In this document: positions 48,786 through 60,504 of the stretch, one piece after another
Position numbering within the stretch: the stretch's first letter is position 1
How the letters are laid out: each line of letters begins with the position of its first letter
Assembly (NCBI GenBank): GCA_011317545.1
Contig: WUJK01000010.1
Coordinates: forward strand, 620,001 to 684,000
Length of the DNA stretch: 64,000 bases
Reading direction: 5' to 3'
DNA from: Coniella vitis
Lineage: Eukaryota; Ascomycota; Sordariomycetes; Diaporthales; Schizoparmaceae
Translations under genes and position numbers: made by a program
The notes under the pieces: model-generated
Told to the model about the DNA's origin: nothing
Database searches by the model: none
Seen by the model: only the letters and a program-made list of their open reading frames with translations

Positions 48786-50464
48786 ATGCTTGTCGGGCTG
48801 CTTTTGCTCGCCGCTGCGTCGGTGGCCTCGGCTAGAGGACCATTGCGCCGAAGACACCAAGCAGCAAAGACCATCGCACCGAGGGCCTCGTCCAGCAACT
48901 ACACCTACTACACCTTCCAGCAACCGATTGACCATTTCCCGACCAAGGCGACCTACGCACCTCATACCAACGCCACCTTCGCCCAGCGCTATGTCTTTGA
49001 TGCAAGCTACTACAAGCCTGGCGGCCCCGTCTTCCTCTACGTCGGCGGCGAGACCTTCATCGAGGACCGTCTCGAATACTTGGAGACGGGCATTATCCAG
49101 ATTCTCATGAACGCAACCGGCGGCCTAGGAGTCATCATTGAGAACCGTTACTACGGGGAGAGCTACCCATACCTTGACCTTAGCACCGACCACCTCGCCT
49201 ACCTTACCAACGAGCAGACCATCGCCGACTTTGCCTATTTTGCCCAGCACGCAACCTTTGAAGGCGTCAATGCGACGCTGACTGCTCCTTCAACTCCGTG
49301 GATCATGTATGGCGGTAGTCTCGCGGGAGCCCAGACCTCTTTTACGGTCAAGACATACCCAGACATCATCTACGGTGCGATCGCAGCCAGCCAGATCCTC
49401 AACGTTTCCGTCGAGTACCCCCAGTGGTATGCACCTGTACAAAAGTACGGCCCGTCGGACTGTGTGGCCAGCATCAATGACATTGTCGACAAGTTCGACT
49501 CCCTTGTTGCCGCTAACAACACCGCCGCAATTGCAGAGCTCAAGAGCATCTTTGGTCTCGAGTCCTTGACGGACAACCGTGACTTTGCAAAGACAATCAA
49601 CTATCCTGTCGGCAACCCATTCGACTATCCCACAGACACCTGGCAGGAACTGATCTGGACCGACCAGGAGTCGCAATTTTGGGCATTCTGCGGTGCAGTC
49701 ACCGACATTGGCGCACCAGAGAATATCACAGCCATAGACGAGCAGATGGCGCAGTATACGAATGGCGAGGCCTGGACGAATTTGGGCAACTATGCCAACT
49801 ATATCAAGGAAGTAATCTTACCGACGTGTCCCAGCGGCCGTTACGCGAGCGCAGAGTGTTTTGGCCAAGGCAATGGTAAGGACCCTTTATCCTCCCGTAA
49901 ACAAATTGGATCCGAGTCTGTTATAACTGATTGACGATTTGTGTGCTACTAGTGACTTTCTGGACAAAGCTGGTCGACTCGGGGACGCGCGCATACATGT
50001 ACACGATGTGTTATGAGGGAGGTCTGTACCAGGCTGCCCCTCAAGAAGGCAAATCGCTGCTCTCGAGGGTCTTGACGGGCGCCTACACGCAAGAGATTTG
50101 CACCATGGCCTTCCCACCAGGCGAATACAACTCGATTCCGTCCTCGCCCAATATCGACCTGTGGAACGGCTACGGCGGCTTCAGCCTGTCAGCCGACCGG
50201 CTCGCTTTCATTGACGGCGAGCAAGATCCGTGGCTCGACACTTGCTACCATTCCAACGAGGCACCTGCCCGATACAGCTCGGACTTGCATCCTGAGTACC
50301 TGATCGAAGTCGGGGGTCACCACTGGGACAGTTCCGGTATTTTGGACATTCCGGGTGAGCCGCAATTCATCCGCCAAGCGCATTATTGGGAGATCAAAAC
50401 GGTCAAGAAATGGCTGAGGAATTTTTCGGCATGGACGCCAGGAAACAGCTCAATTGCGGCCTGA
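48786..50464 (+). CDS. Secreted S28 family serine peptidase (prolyl carboxypeptidase/DPP2 type)
   Basis: Two exons, 48786-49875 and 49953-50464 (phase 1, GTAAGG donor), give 533 residues. The start begins a signal peptide (LVGLLLLAAASVASA), so the enzyme should enter the secretory pathway. The S28 triad is visible: Ser in GGSLAG (about 178), Asp in DGEQDPW (about 455), and His in GGHHWD (about 486-487). The N-terminal FQQPIDHF and ENRYYGES blocks are also typical. Six or more N-x-S/T sites suggest glycosylation. S28 enzymes cleave after Pro, mostly as exo- or endopeptidases at acid pH; which mode applies is unknown. The frame stays open upstream to 48426, but the signal peptide fixes the start. 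Neighbours give no pathway clue. Confidence 0.92.
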
Positions 50465-50723
50465 TGAAGAAGCCTTTGAAAAAAAAGAAAGAAAGAAAGA
50501 AAGGGAAAAAAACCGGAAGCGAGCTTGCAAAATGGTAGCTAAAGACATTTTGACGTCATTTCAAAATTAAAAATCATCTAAATAGTATATCATTGGATAT
50601 TTCGTGTCTAATACATTAACATTATCAGTATACAGTTTTTGTTGTTTTGTACATTATTCCACCCCAACGATTCCAGGCCGCAGACTCGATCCCCCAGGAC
50701 CGCCTCTATCCAAGCAGGACAAA

Positions 50724-53107
50724 TCAATGCTTCCTTGCCAATGAGTTGGACCGACTTGTCGTCTGCCGGTCACGGAAGCTTTCGCGCGTGTTGATGCGGT
50801 CGATATCATATGGACTTGCATCGTATGCTACACTGCGCACGCTCCGCATGCTCGCTCTGCTCCTGCGCGTCGACGTCCTAGTCATGGTGTGTCCTGTTGC
50901 GCCGTGTGCGTGCTCAGCAGGTGTTCTGATCTCGGCGAAACGCGGTTGGTGTTCCTCGTCGCCGTAGCTGTAGTCAAAGGCTTCGGCTTCGAGCTCGGCC
51001 TCTCTTTGAGTCTCATGGTGGTGGTGGTGCTGTTGTGGTGCTGTCGCCGCACCGTCATCCTTGTGATAGCCGTCTACCGACAGATTTCCGGCCTCGTCAT
51101 TTAACTGTGTCGTCGAGTCACTGCTACCGGGCTCATCTGAAATGTCCTTCTCTCCCTCCTCCTCCTCTTCGTCGTCCTCCTCCGTAACCCTCAGCCTTTC
51201 CAGGAACGCCGCCGCCTCCGCGGCATACTTGCACCGCTTGCGAACCGCCGGACCATACTTGTAAAACAAGATGGGGAAGGGTACACAGGCGAGGGCCAAG
51301 AATGCAGGAATGGAAGAAGCCCAGTGAATGCCCAGCGCACTGTACATGTATGGCGTGAACAGGGGGAACGCGGCACCAAAGAGGGATCGTAGGACGGCGT
51401 TGGCGGCGAGGACGCTGGCGGCGAAGATGACGTACGAGTCAATGAGGTAGTTGAAGATGGAGAGGAAGACGAGCACCATGCCGAAGCCAAAGGGGGCGGA
51501 GGCGATGATGCAGACGATCCAGTGGATGCTGACGTAGTTTGTCCAGGCGAACCAAAAGACTGCACAGGTGACATTAGCAATGGGTTCACCGTCATTACAT
51601 GAACTCTATTGGGGCAAGGGGAACAAAGAAAAGAGGAAAGGAGAAGGTAGTCGGGGAGACGTACGACCGATGGGCATGCAGAAAGATCCGAGAATCGCCG
51701 GAGGAAGACGCGCCTCGGGCGGCGCGAAGCCAGACTCGGACTGTTCAATGACCTTGATATATCGTTTGTTGTCAAAAATGGAGTATACAACGGCCCCCAG
51801 CATGCCCACGCAGACACCCAGGAACGCCAGCCCACCAATACCAGGGCTCCAACCGCGCACTTCCTGGAAGACGATGGGGAAAGCGGCGAAGAGCATGTAC
51901 AGCGTGCCGTAGACAATGGCCATGTATATGGAGAGCAGCAAGACAATAGGCTCGCGGAAGAGGAGGATAAGGGGCCGGGAGAGGGCCGTCTGGAAGGCTT
52001 TCCCGAGGCTGATACGGCCTTGCTGGATGTCGGCTTGCGTACGGTAGCATTTGCCCGTGAGCTTCGAGAGCTTGGCGGCGCGGCGGCGGAGTAGGACGGG
52101 TCCATAGGTCTCGGGGACAAAGAGGCCGCAGACGAGCCAGATGACGCCGGTGAAGATGGCCATGATGCCTTCGATCCAGCGCCAGCCGATGGTCTCACCG
52201 ACAAAGCCGCCGACTTTGTGAATTGAAGGTCAGCTGATGTCATTGTTGTTGATGTGGTCAGAGAGAGGAGAGAAACATACCAATTGGTCCGATAACTGGA
52301 CCGAGGAAAGGCGCTGCGGCAAAGACACTGGTGGCCAGACCACGTTGCGCGGCGGGAAACATGTCGGCGATGACGCCACCGGCGTTAGTCAACGGAGACG
52401 AGCCAAAAGCGCCAGCCAGGAAACGCAGGACAATCAGCGTTGCCATGTTCTGTGACCCAGCCGCGCCGGCGTTGAAGGCTGTCAGAGCCATGTAAGTGAT
52501 GAAGAAGAGGTATTGTCGGCCGTACAACTCTGAAGCAATAAAAAGAGGGAGTAACAAGCGTTAGCTAATGGTCATGTCTTGCAGGAGATGGCTTCATGGG
52601 CCATGAGCGGCGAGGTGCCATTTGTTTGGCAAAGGACTTACCGCTTAGAGGCGCCCATAAAAGAGGTCCAATGGCAAAGCCCAAGACAAAGAGAGATATG
52701 CCCAGAGTGCCGATAATAGTGACAACGTCGAACTGGATCATAATCTCGGATAGCCCTCCAGAATACGCGGACGAGACGAAAGCCACAGCCTAGATGCATC
52801 ACAATGCCAGGGTCAGTTTGGAGTTCCAGAATTTAAAAGAGGCCTGAGAGAAGCGCTGCTTGGAGTGTCAAGTACAGACCAAAGTAGCAAAAGCCACCAG
52901 CACGGTAATAAACCATTTCTTGCTGGCCGGATAGTTCATTGGGTTGACTGGATCGTCGTCGAGCCACTTGACGACATAGGGGTTCTCTTCTGTGCCTGCG
53001 CCTGCATAGTGGGCGTTGATGATGTCGTCGTTGACGACGCCTTGGTCCAGCACCCGTTTGAAGTGGCTGATGCGCGGCGGACGGTGCGCTTCGGTGGGCT
53101 TGCCCAT
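50724..53107 (-). CDS. MFS transporter, DHA1 drug/polyamine antiporter type
   Basis: Five exons, 53107-52880, 52789-52642, 52529-52281, 52213-51665 and 51559-50724, give 669 residues. The predicted fold is twelve TM segments on a membrane exporter. The loop 2-3 motif is GELYGRQ, and motif C in TM5 reads GPVIGPIVGGF, both typical of DHA1 proton antiporters. The N-terminal DDDPVNPMNYPASKKW block before TM1 is usual for this fungal group. A cytosolic C-terminal tail of about 200 residues is acidic, then His-rich (five His), then Arg/Ser-rich. Introns 2-5 have GTAAGT, GTATGT and GTACGT-type donors. Intron 1 uses GTCTGT, chosen because only that donor keeps the frame into AVAFVSSAYSGG. The transported compound is unknown. 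The gene is tail-to-tail with the S28 gene, 259 bases away. Confidence 0.9.
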
Positions 53108-54851
53108 GGCAGCGATGTACACTCGGTGGTTTGTTTTCTTGGTCTTTCTGGGAGTGTTTGTGCTCGAGAGAAGATGGTTCGTTAGGAGAGGTCTGGCTTG
53201 GATTGTGGAATCGGGTGATGACCGCAGGAGGTGACAACTCCTGATTGTGTATGGGAAAGCACTTGGAGGGAAGCCACCACACACACGACTCGGCCGAAAC
53301 GGAGGTTCTGGTCCGATGTGACGAAGAGGAAAGAAAAAGAAAGAAATCTAGGCCTCCTGATTAAGTGGTATAAGTCGAAGCGATCCGCCAGTGTCAACTC
53401 CAGTCACCAAAACACAGATCGACAAACCAAAGCAACCAAGTGGGGAGGAGCTCCAGTGAATATACTTATATATTGAGCGCTCATCAAAACCAGCAAGTTA
53501 CTATACACTGCTATGTACGTTCCTGACGGACCTCGGCATCAGCCAGAAAAGGAAAAAGAGGCTTCACACTACGGGGGATCTTCTCTTTAGCGGCGCAAAG
53601 CCATGACTTTAGCGGTACCCTCTTTTTTTTTTTTTCCCCTTTTTTTTTTTTCTGCTGTTGCTGCTCTTGGGCTTGGCTGTCATGGCTCGGTGATGTCACC
53701 GTGATTATGCGGCCCCCCCGTACATATACTATGTACTTCTTTTGGTTGCTTCGGATTGTTCAAAGAAGCCGAAAGTACTGTGGTACAGCTCGCCCACCTC
53801 CGTCAGCGGGGTACTGCTATGTGCTAGTAGTTTCCTCAGTGTGCTTGATATGGGCCTGATGAATCGTGTACCATAGCAAGTTCTCGAACGGCCATTCATC
53901 GGCGCCGTAGATAGCATGGGATTCTCGAAAGGGCCATAAGTATCCCTTGCAGGTAGCATCCCGCCCGATCCTACCATATATGTCAATGGATATGTGTGTA
54001 TCCAACTCTCTACCATGGTGATACCTGGCAAAGGACTGTATTTAAAGTAGACGTCTCTTGGAACTCATTTGGAAAACGTGACAAATTCACCCCATGGCAA
54101 TTTCCCACTCATCAAGGTATCTGCCCGCAACCGTGCCCGAACCCCGCGCTCTGCACGGATTCCGGGATATGGATCAAGTTGAAGTCCCGAATTCCCGGTA
54201 CTAGGGTACTTGGAGTCTGCCTCTCCTGTGCAGCTTTAGCGCAAGCTCCAGCCTCGGCGCCGGGCCCGGGAACACCCCGGCTGCTGTTTGACTGAGCCCC
54301 CTGTCACCGGCAATAGAAAGCTCGCCTTTCAGCCTCAATATGTGCAAGTGTATTTCCTCTGCAAATGCGCGAGAGAGGAGAAAAGGGAGAAAGATGGGAA
54401 AAGACAGAGCATAAGAAAAAAAGAAAAAAAGAAAAAAAGAAAAAAAGAAAAAAAGAAAAAAAGAAAAAAAGAAAAAAAGAAAAAAAGAAAAAAAGAAAAA
54501 AAGAAAAAAAGAAAAAAAGAAAAAAAGAAAAAAAGAAAAAAAGAAAAAAAGAAAAAAAGAAAAAAAGAAAAAAAGAAAAAAAGAAAAAAAGAAAAAAAGA
54601 AAAAAAGAAAAAAAGAAAAAAAGAAAAAAAAGAAAAGAAAAACAAGGCAGCATGTTCGATTACCACTGACGCTACTATGTACTATGTATAGTTCAACAGA
54701 GAGATTCATCGACGAATGTATTCGGAATGCCGCTGGTTAATGGATGTCTTTTTATAGACTGGCATCTGTATTTGCTTCCTGGGGTTCTACTTGTATATCT
54801 ATCAGGAAGACTAATCAAATATACTATACATTGTCGTATTATTCTTTGTTT
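53108..54851. other. Intergenic with a 217-base GAAAAAAA array
   Basis: The left end is the DHA1 promoter. T-runs lie near 53623-53651. Motif copies TACTATGTA occur at 53727, 54673 and 54680. The simple array and UGGT 3' flank occupy the right end. No gene seen. Confidence 0.55.
54415..54631 (+). repeat. (GAAAAAAA)n minisatellite, period 8
   Basis: About 27 copies of G followed by seven A. Because 8 is not divisible by 3 and none of the resulting codons is a stop, several frames stay open on both strands and give false Lys/Arg- or Phe/Leu-rich proteins of 100-150 codons. Confidence 0.97.
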
Positions 54852-57800
54852 TTACAATTCATCCTTGACATCGTCTGAACCCTTGTTCTTCTCCGACGGC
54901 GTCGCACTCTTAGGCTCCTCTCCGCCCTCGAATGACCGGCTTTTGGTGTTCCTTGCGGATGCCTCCACCGTCTCATCCAGCACCTTGCCATCGCCCCGAA
55001 TGACCTTCTGTGCGGCATCTGTGATAGCATCTTCCTTGACCAGCTGTTGCTCATCCACGCTCTTGGCCCGCCTCTTGCGGTCCACCTCTGCAATCTCGTC
55101 GTCGTACTTTGTCCACTCCGGAACTTGGCGTCTGGCGCGGTCGAGCTTAGGTTCCTTGGTTTGCGGGTTATTGCACAGATCAATCGTGCGCGCCTTAGGG
55201 AACGTTTCATCGCTGCACCAGGTCTCGCACCACAACCATTCCTGAGGGAGGCTGTGTATAGGCAATTGGAACTGCATATGGTTGGGCAAGTCTTGGTCCA
55301 GGTTGGACAATGAGTTGGGATCCGCAGAGAGCGTGTGGTATGTCTGGCGCAGACGGTCGCCAGCTGCAATTTCGCGGAAACGGCGGAGATCCACCACATA
55401 CAGCGCAGAAATATGATAGGGCTTGCCCTTGAGGTAGTTGGCCCAGTAGCCTTGCTTCCAGAAGCGGAAGCCTTCCATTTCTGTGCGTGAATCGCACATG
55501 GGTGTGAAGCCGTACGGCTTGCCTTCCAGATCGTGTTGCACCAAGTCATACATGTCAGTGCGCACAATTTGGTCGGCATCAACGAAGATGACCTTGTCGA
55601 GAGACAGGGGAAAGAGCACATCGAGGAAGAGGATCTTGTAGCCCCAAATCTCGCGCTGCTTCTCCTTTTGCTGGCGGAGCCAGTGCGGCCACTTGAACGT
55701 CACCATCTCGTACTTGAAACCATACTCTTCGGCCAAGTAGGGGATAAATTCCTTGAAGGAAGGTGACAAGAACTGCTCAATGAACCAGAACTTGACAGTA
55801 TGCTTGGTGTTTTTCATGACACTGACCATCATGATGTTCAGCATACGTTCATAAAGATGACCGCTGGCCACGGAGAAAATGTTGATCTCCGCATGCTCTT
55901 CGTCCGAAGCTGATTTGCTCTTGACACCAAATATGCTCTTGAAGCCCTTGGAGACAACGTCTAGCGCGCTATCCGACCCGCTTTCGTCAAGGACATCCTC
56001 TTCCTCCATTCCAGGCTTGCGGTTAATGCGGGGATAGAGAGTGGTGCCCTTGAAATCCATCAGGACGACGTCTGTGCCCTCGTCGCCAAGAACGGCGTTG
56101 TAGCCTTTGGCTCCCACGCTCTCAATGGTGTATATCTCCGAGCTGCGGCCCTGCTTCAGCTGGATCTTGTAGAATCCAGGGTTGGCTTTGAACTGGAAGT
56201 AGCCCAAGTTGTACATGACAATCGTGTCGGCAAAGTGAGGATTCTTTTCCGTGGCCAGCACAAGTTGCGCACCACGTGGCAATGCTCCAGTAGCCTCCCG
56301 GGAGTGCCCCTCAATGAGGATGTGCTCGAGTTCATAGACAGCCTCGACATTGCTCTTGATAGAACTCAATTTCAGATTGTCCAAATCATGCACAGACACT
56401 TTGGAGGCAACCAGCCACGCAGGAGGTACGTCCATGCCGACGTTTAGCAGCGCCTCTGAAGGCAGTCCTTTGAACTCGGCATGCAGCGTCTTGACCTTGC
56501 CAGCGGCGTCAAAGCTTGGCGCGGAGTCCAAGACATATCTGTAAAATCTCTTGATTGGCAGCTCATCCAACCGCTCTTTTGGGTTCAGGAAGACCTTGAC
56601 GTAGACACCCTCAAGCTCAGACAGAACTCTCAAGATGGGCACCCATCTCTGTCCTTGCTCGCTGGCAGGATTGAGGGAGACAACGAATTGAATGGTGGCT
56701 GTCGACTTGTCACCAATCTCAAATGCAGTGTAACTAGAGTTCCATACATTGAAAGCCGAGTTCCGAAGAGGAGCACCCCTTTCAAAGATACCTTCTGGAA
56801 TATCCGACATTGACGACTGAGCAGTAATAGACGTGACCTTGGCTGCTGCAAGAGGTCCAGAAACTTTGTCTGTTAGACCAAGTTCTTCAATAGCCTCGTA
56901 CACCGGCAAAATTCGACTGTCTTGCTCAATTTCAAGCAAAAGCTCAAAGTCTTGAGCTACAAAATCTGCCGCTGACTGAATGGGGCCGACCAAGCGACCG
57001 TTGAGGATCAGCACATTCTGGCCAGGTCTGATGCCTGCTGAAAGCAAAAATTGCTGGAGCACAGCATCGTAGTCAGCATCGTCTGGGCTCGAGCTCGCCG
57101 TGTCCAAAATCATCTTCAAGATTTCCTCATTGTCGGCAGCCGAAAGATCAGATTGGCTCAATTTGAGTGCAGAATTGATTTTATGGGCGCCCGCTGCATC
57201 GACAGGATTATGGATCATGTCTAGTCGAATGCCAGGGTTATTCGTGCGGAATTGAAGTGCATTCACAGCCAGCTTGCGGCCTTCGTCACTCTTGAAATCA
57301 GCAACCAACGTCAGGGCTGCCCAGTTCTCTTTGGTCGAATCAGAGTACGCTTCGATGACAGGTATCTTCTCAAACAGAGTGGCATGCTCAAGAAGCATTT
57401 TGTTCACGTCCAGGATGGTGAGATCTTTGGGATTGCTGGGGAAAATGATAGTGTTACGACGCGAAAAGGCATCCTTCAAAAAGAAGTCTGGAAGCCATTG
57501 GTCTTCGTCAACCTCGCCGTAAAATACGGCCTGTCGAAGCATTTGCAAATCCATACCCACCTGTTGGCCCATTGCTGGCATCCAGTTGCCTTCGCGGGGC
57601 ACAGGAACACCGTCGACAAATAACACAGGGTCAGGCTCATCAGCTCGCAGACGCTCTACCCAGTGTCTGGACAGGCTGATCTGCTCCGTGAGACCCTCAG
57701 AGCTGACGATATCCTCAAACGACAGCGCCGTTGCGTCTTCCCGTGGTTCTCTATCGGCGATCGCACGCTCAAATAAATCTTTGTCCGCGTCGCCGATTTT

Positions 57801-59458
57801 ATCTGCTTCCAAAGTCGCCTCGAGATAGTTCATCATGGGTGCAAGCCCATACGTCTCAACAAGGTGGTAGACCACCTTGGCTTGACGCTCAGATGCGTCG
57901 GTGGAAGACAATGGCACAAACCCGAAGCGGATGGGGATTTTGCGCTTCACGAAATCGTGGAGCTGTCTCACTACCGTGACGGTGTCATTCTTTTGAGCAA
58001 GGTCGACCGGTATGACGAGGTTGAAGAGATCACGGCGAATGGATGGCAATTGCCCCGGCATACCTCCCTGCAGGAGAGCCATGAGGTTCTTGGGGAATTC
58101 CTCGTATCGCTTGTCCTTTTCAATGTTGTTGAGCCAAACGATAACTCTGCCCTCTTCCTGTGCGTCATGCCATAGGAATCTCTGAACGCCCGTATCGTCA
58201 GACTTCGCTTCCGCTACAGCATCATGAGCCAACAAAGAGATGGCTTCTTCGCCAGTAAGTCCAAGGTCCATGACTCCCTGAATCATTTTGCGCTCGCGTC
58301 TCACAAGGTCGACAAGAGTATACGCATCAATTTGCCGCTCTACAAGCTGAACACCGTTCATCCAGAGAAGGTTGGCTCCGGCAGGCGCCAGAGACGCACG
58401 ATTCGCTTTATGCTCGGCGTAGAATTCATCTGAAATGTTGTGTGTTGCAAGAGAAGCCGAGTACTTGGGGAAGTCTTGCGTCAACTTCAGCAATGTGTCA
58501 AAAGGGCTGTCGCTGTGCATGATGAACGAGCCCGTTCTGAGTCCGAGGGTTCTGAGTTCGGATGTTGAAAGTGGCTTCAGGTCAGCCACATCTTCCTCTT
58601 CGCCAAGCACGATCTCCGAAGCACCGGCATTCTGGGCAGCATCACCCTTGGCCTTTCTATCGTCAATGACGATATAATCTGTTCGTTTCAAAGCCAGCTC
58701 AACGCCATAGCCATTCACAGGAAGCGGTTCCGGGAAGGCAGACGATGACCTGCGGTGACGGAGCTTGTAGGTGCATTCACGGTTTCGAGACTTCTGGGCT
58801 AAGACCTTGTGGAATTGGCCAAAGCTGGAAGACGTAATATCTGCGTACAAGGTGCAACTCGGTCCGCTTCCCAGGGCAGTGTCGAATGGCAAATCACGCT
58901 CTTGCCCCCCAGAAACGTGGCCCTGGGGCTGGTCCAAGGAGGACGAACAATACTGTTCTCCTTGCCATAAAATCCAAGCGTCACAGCCAGCTTGATCTCC
59001 CGATAGAGAAGGTTCGACACCAGTCCTGTAATATTGGTAGTGTGCTTCGATTTTGGGAGCGGCAGATCTCGTTGACAAGGCCAATTTGAAGGTTGAGAGA
59101 CTTTCGCTGCTTGGTATATATCCGCCGCTGCTTAGCAATTCGACGAAAGCCTCGTACAGTTCTCTGTCGGTCGTTGCAGTGGAAAAGTAGCCGTCGGCGA
59201 CACGGTCGAGAAGGGGGAAGTAGCTGGAAGCATTTTCCTGCGCTGCAGTTTCACTACCAACTGTGTGAGTGGATTGCTGATCTCATGGCAGGATTGGCTG
59301 GTGACTTACAGCAGCTCTATCAAGTACGGAGCGGAAGAAAAGGCGGCATTCATGGTGATATCGACAGAAGGTCCAGCAGACACTGTCCGAACGGCCAGGA
59401 AAGTCGCCGCCAGCATGGATGCCGTCAGGCCCCATGGTAGCCGGAAGGGACGTACCAT
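54852..59458 (-). CDS. UGGT: UDP-glucose:glycoprotein glucosyltransferase (ER folding sensor)
   Basis: Two exons, 59458-59310 and 59253-54852, joined in phase 2 (GTAAGT donor, TAG acceptor), give 1516 residues, the usual UGGT length. The enzyme adds glucose to N-glycans of misfolded glycoproteins in the ER lumen so that they re-enter the calnexin cycle. The first 28 residues are a signal peptide. The thioredoxin-like sensor modules fill residues about 40-1100. The GT24 catalytic domain begins near residue 1171 (INIFSVASGHLYERM), with the metal-binding DxD in FVDADQI near 1275, and with WGYKILFLDVLFP and SNLDQDLPN. The C-terminus ends in KDEL, an ER-retrieval signal. An acceptor at 59261 was tried and rejected because it gives a stop. 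The gene is divergent from alpha-COP. Confidence 0.95.
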
Positions 59459-60504
59459 GGCGCCTTTGTAGTGAATACTCAAGCTTGAAATGTTTGGTTT
59501 TTGGCAGTTATTCGAATCGATCAGTTTCGCAACCGTGACGGCGGTCGGTGCAGGCCTCGCTCGGCTGCGGAATGGTAGAGTGGATGGACCTCTCACTAAG
59601 AGCTCTTCTATACTTCCATTGCCAGTGCGAGGGAATATCTGTGTCTTGTCCAAGGTATCTTGATTGGGACAAGAGAGCCGCTGGGTATCTTGGGCTATAT
59701 AGAAAAGAGACAAGTATCCTGTTACAGGCTTCGTCGCATGTACGGAGCCTCAATGCCAAACGGCGCGGCTGCTGGAAGTGACACCTAGACAACACTATGA
59801 ACCCTGGGAGCTCTCCAAAACAGGCTAGTGTGTACTGTGTACTTGGCCACTAGCAAGAGGACCCGGAGCTGTTCCCAGGCAGCCCTGAGGCCCCTGGAGC
59901 CCCTCAACGGACACCTTGAAAGGTACTTGAAGGAGGTCTACGACCTCAGGCTTTCACTTGTATTCTTCAGATATTGCATTCTTAAAAACATGGTTTACAG
60001 TATCCAAGGTAATGGAGCTAAATACAATGCAGGATAATCGTTTTATAATTCCCGCTATATACATTCGAGGTAGAATCACGAAGGATTACAGGTGAGTATT
60101 ATACCAAAGTAATTGGGCTTACATAGTACACACTGATACTGTGCACCAAAGGACCACAGCGCTCTGTACCATAGTATATACATAGTAGTAAGTACTGCGG
60201 CCCCTTACCCTGGCTTGGCACGGGCCACCTGGCTGTGACGAGCAACCATTGCCCACATCGCAGATGGACACGCTTTCCACTCTCGACGTTCTGGATTCCC
60301 TTATAGCAGCACCTCTACGCCGCTGCCTCCAACCACCGTCCAGGTGGCCCAACTCTCCTTCTGCTGCATCCCGAGCTGCTCGATTCTGGTGCAACTTCCT
60401 GTGGCCACTGCATGGCTCCCTGACCCACAAACACTCACCAATTCAAGCAGTTCTGTCCTCGAGTTCATGTGAAGCTCGAGCTTCCACACGCCCCATTGCC
60501 CAAC
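59459..60504. other. Divergent promoter region, UGGT / alpha-COP
   Basis: A 1046-base head-to-head gap between two secretory-pathway genes. It contains two TACATAGTA copies (60120 and 60179). I could not identify a convincing UPR element by eye, and no gene is seen. Confidence 0.5.

Noticed and set aside
37781..53107. Transporters, S28 peptidase and unknown genes as a secondary-metabolite cluster
   Set aside because: No synthase, tailoring enzyme or pathway regulator is present between or around them.
54201..54740. Several 108-150 codon frames on both strands rich in Lys/Arg or Phe/Leu
   Set aside because: They arise from the stop-free period-8 GAAAAAAA array read in all frames.
59253..59261. 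CAG acceptor at 59263-59261 for UGGT exon 2
   Set aside because: It brings a stop codon two codons later; the TAG acceptor 8 bases downstream keeps frame.
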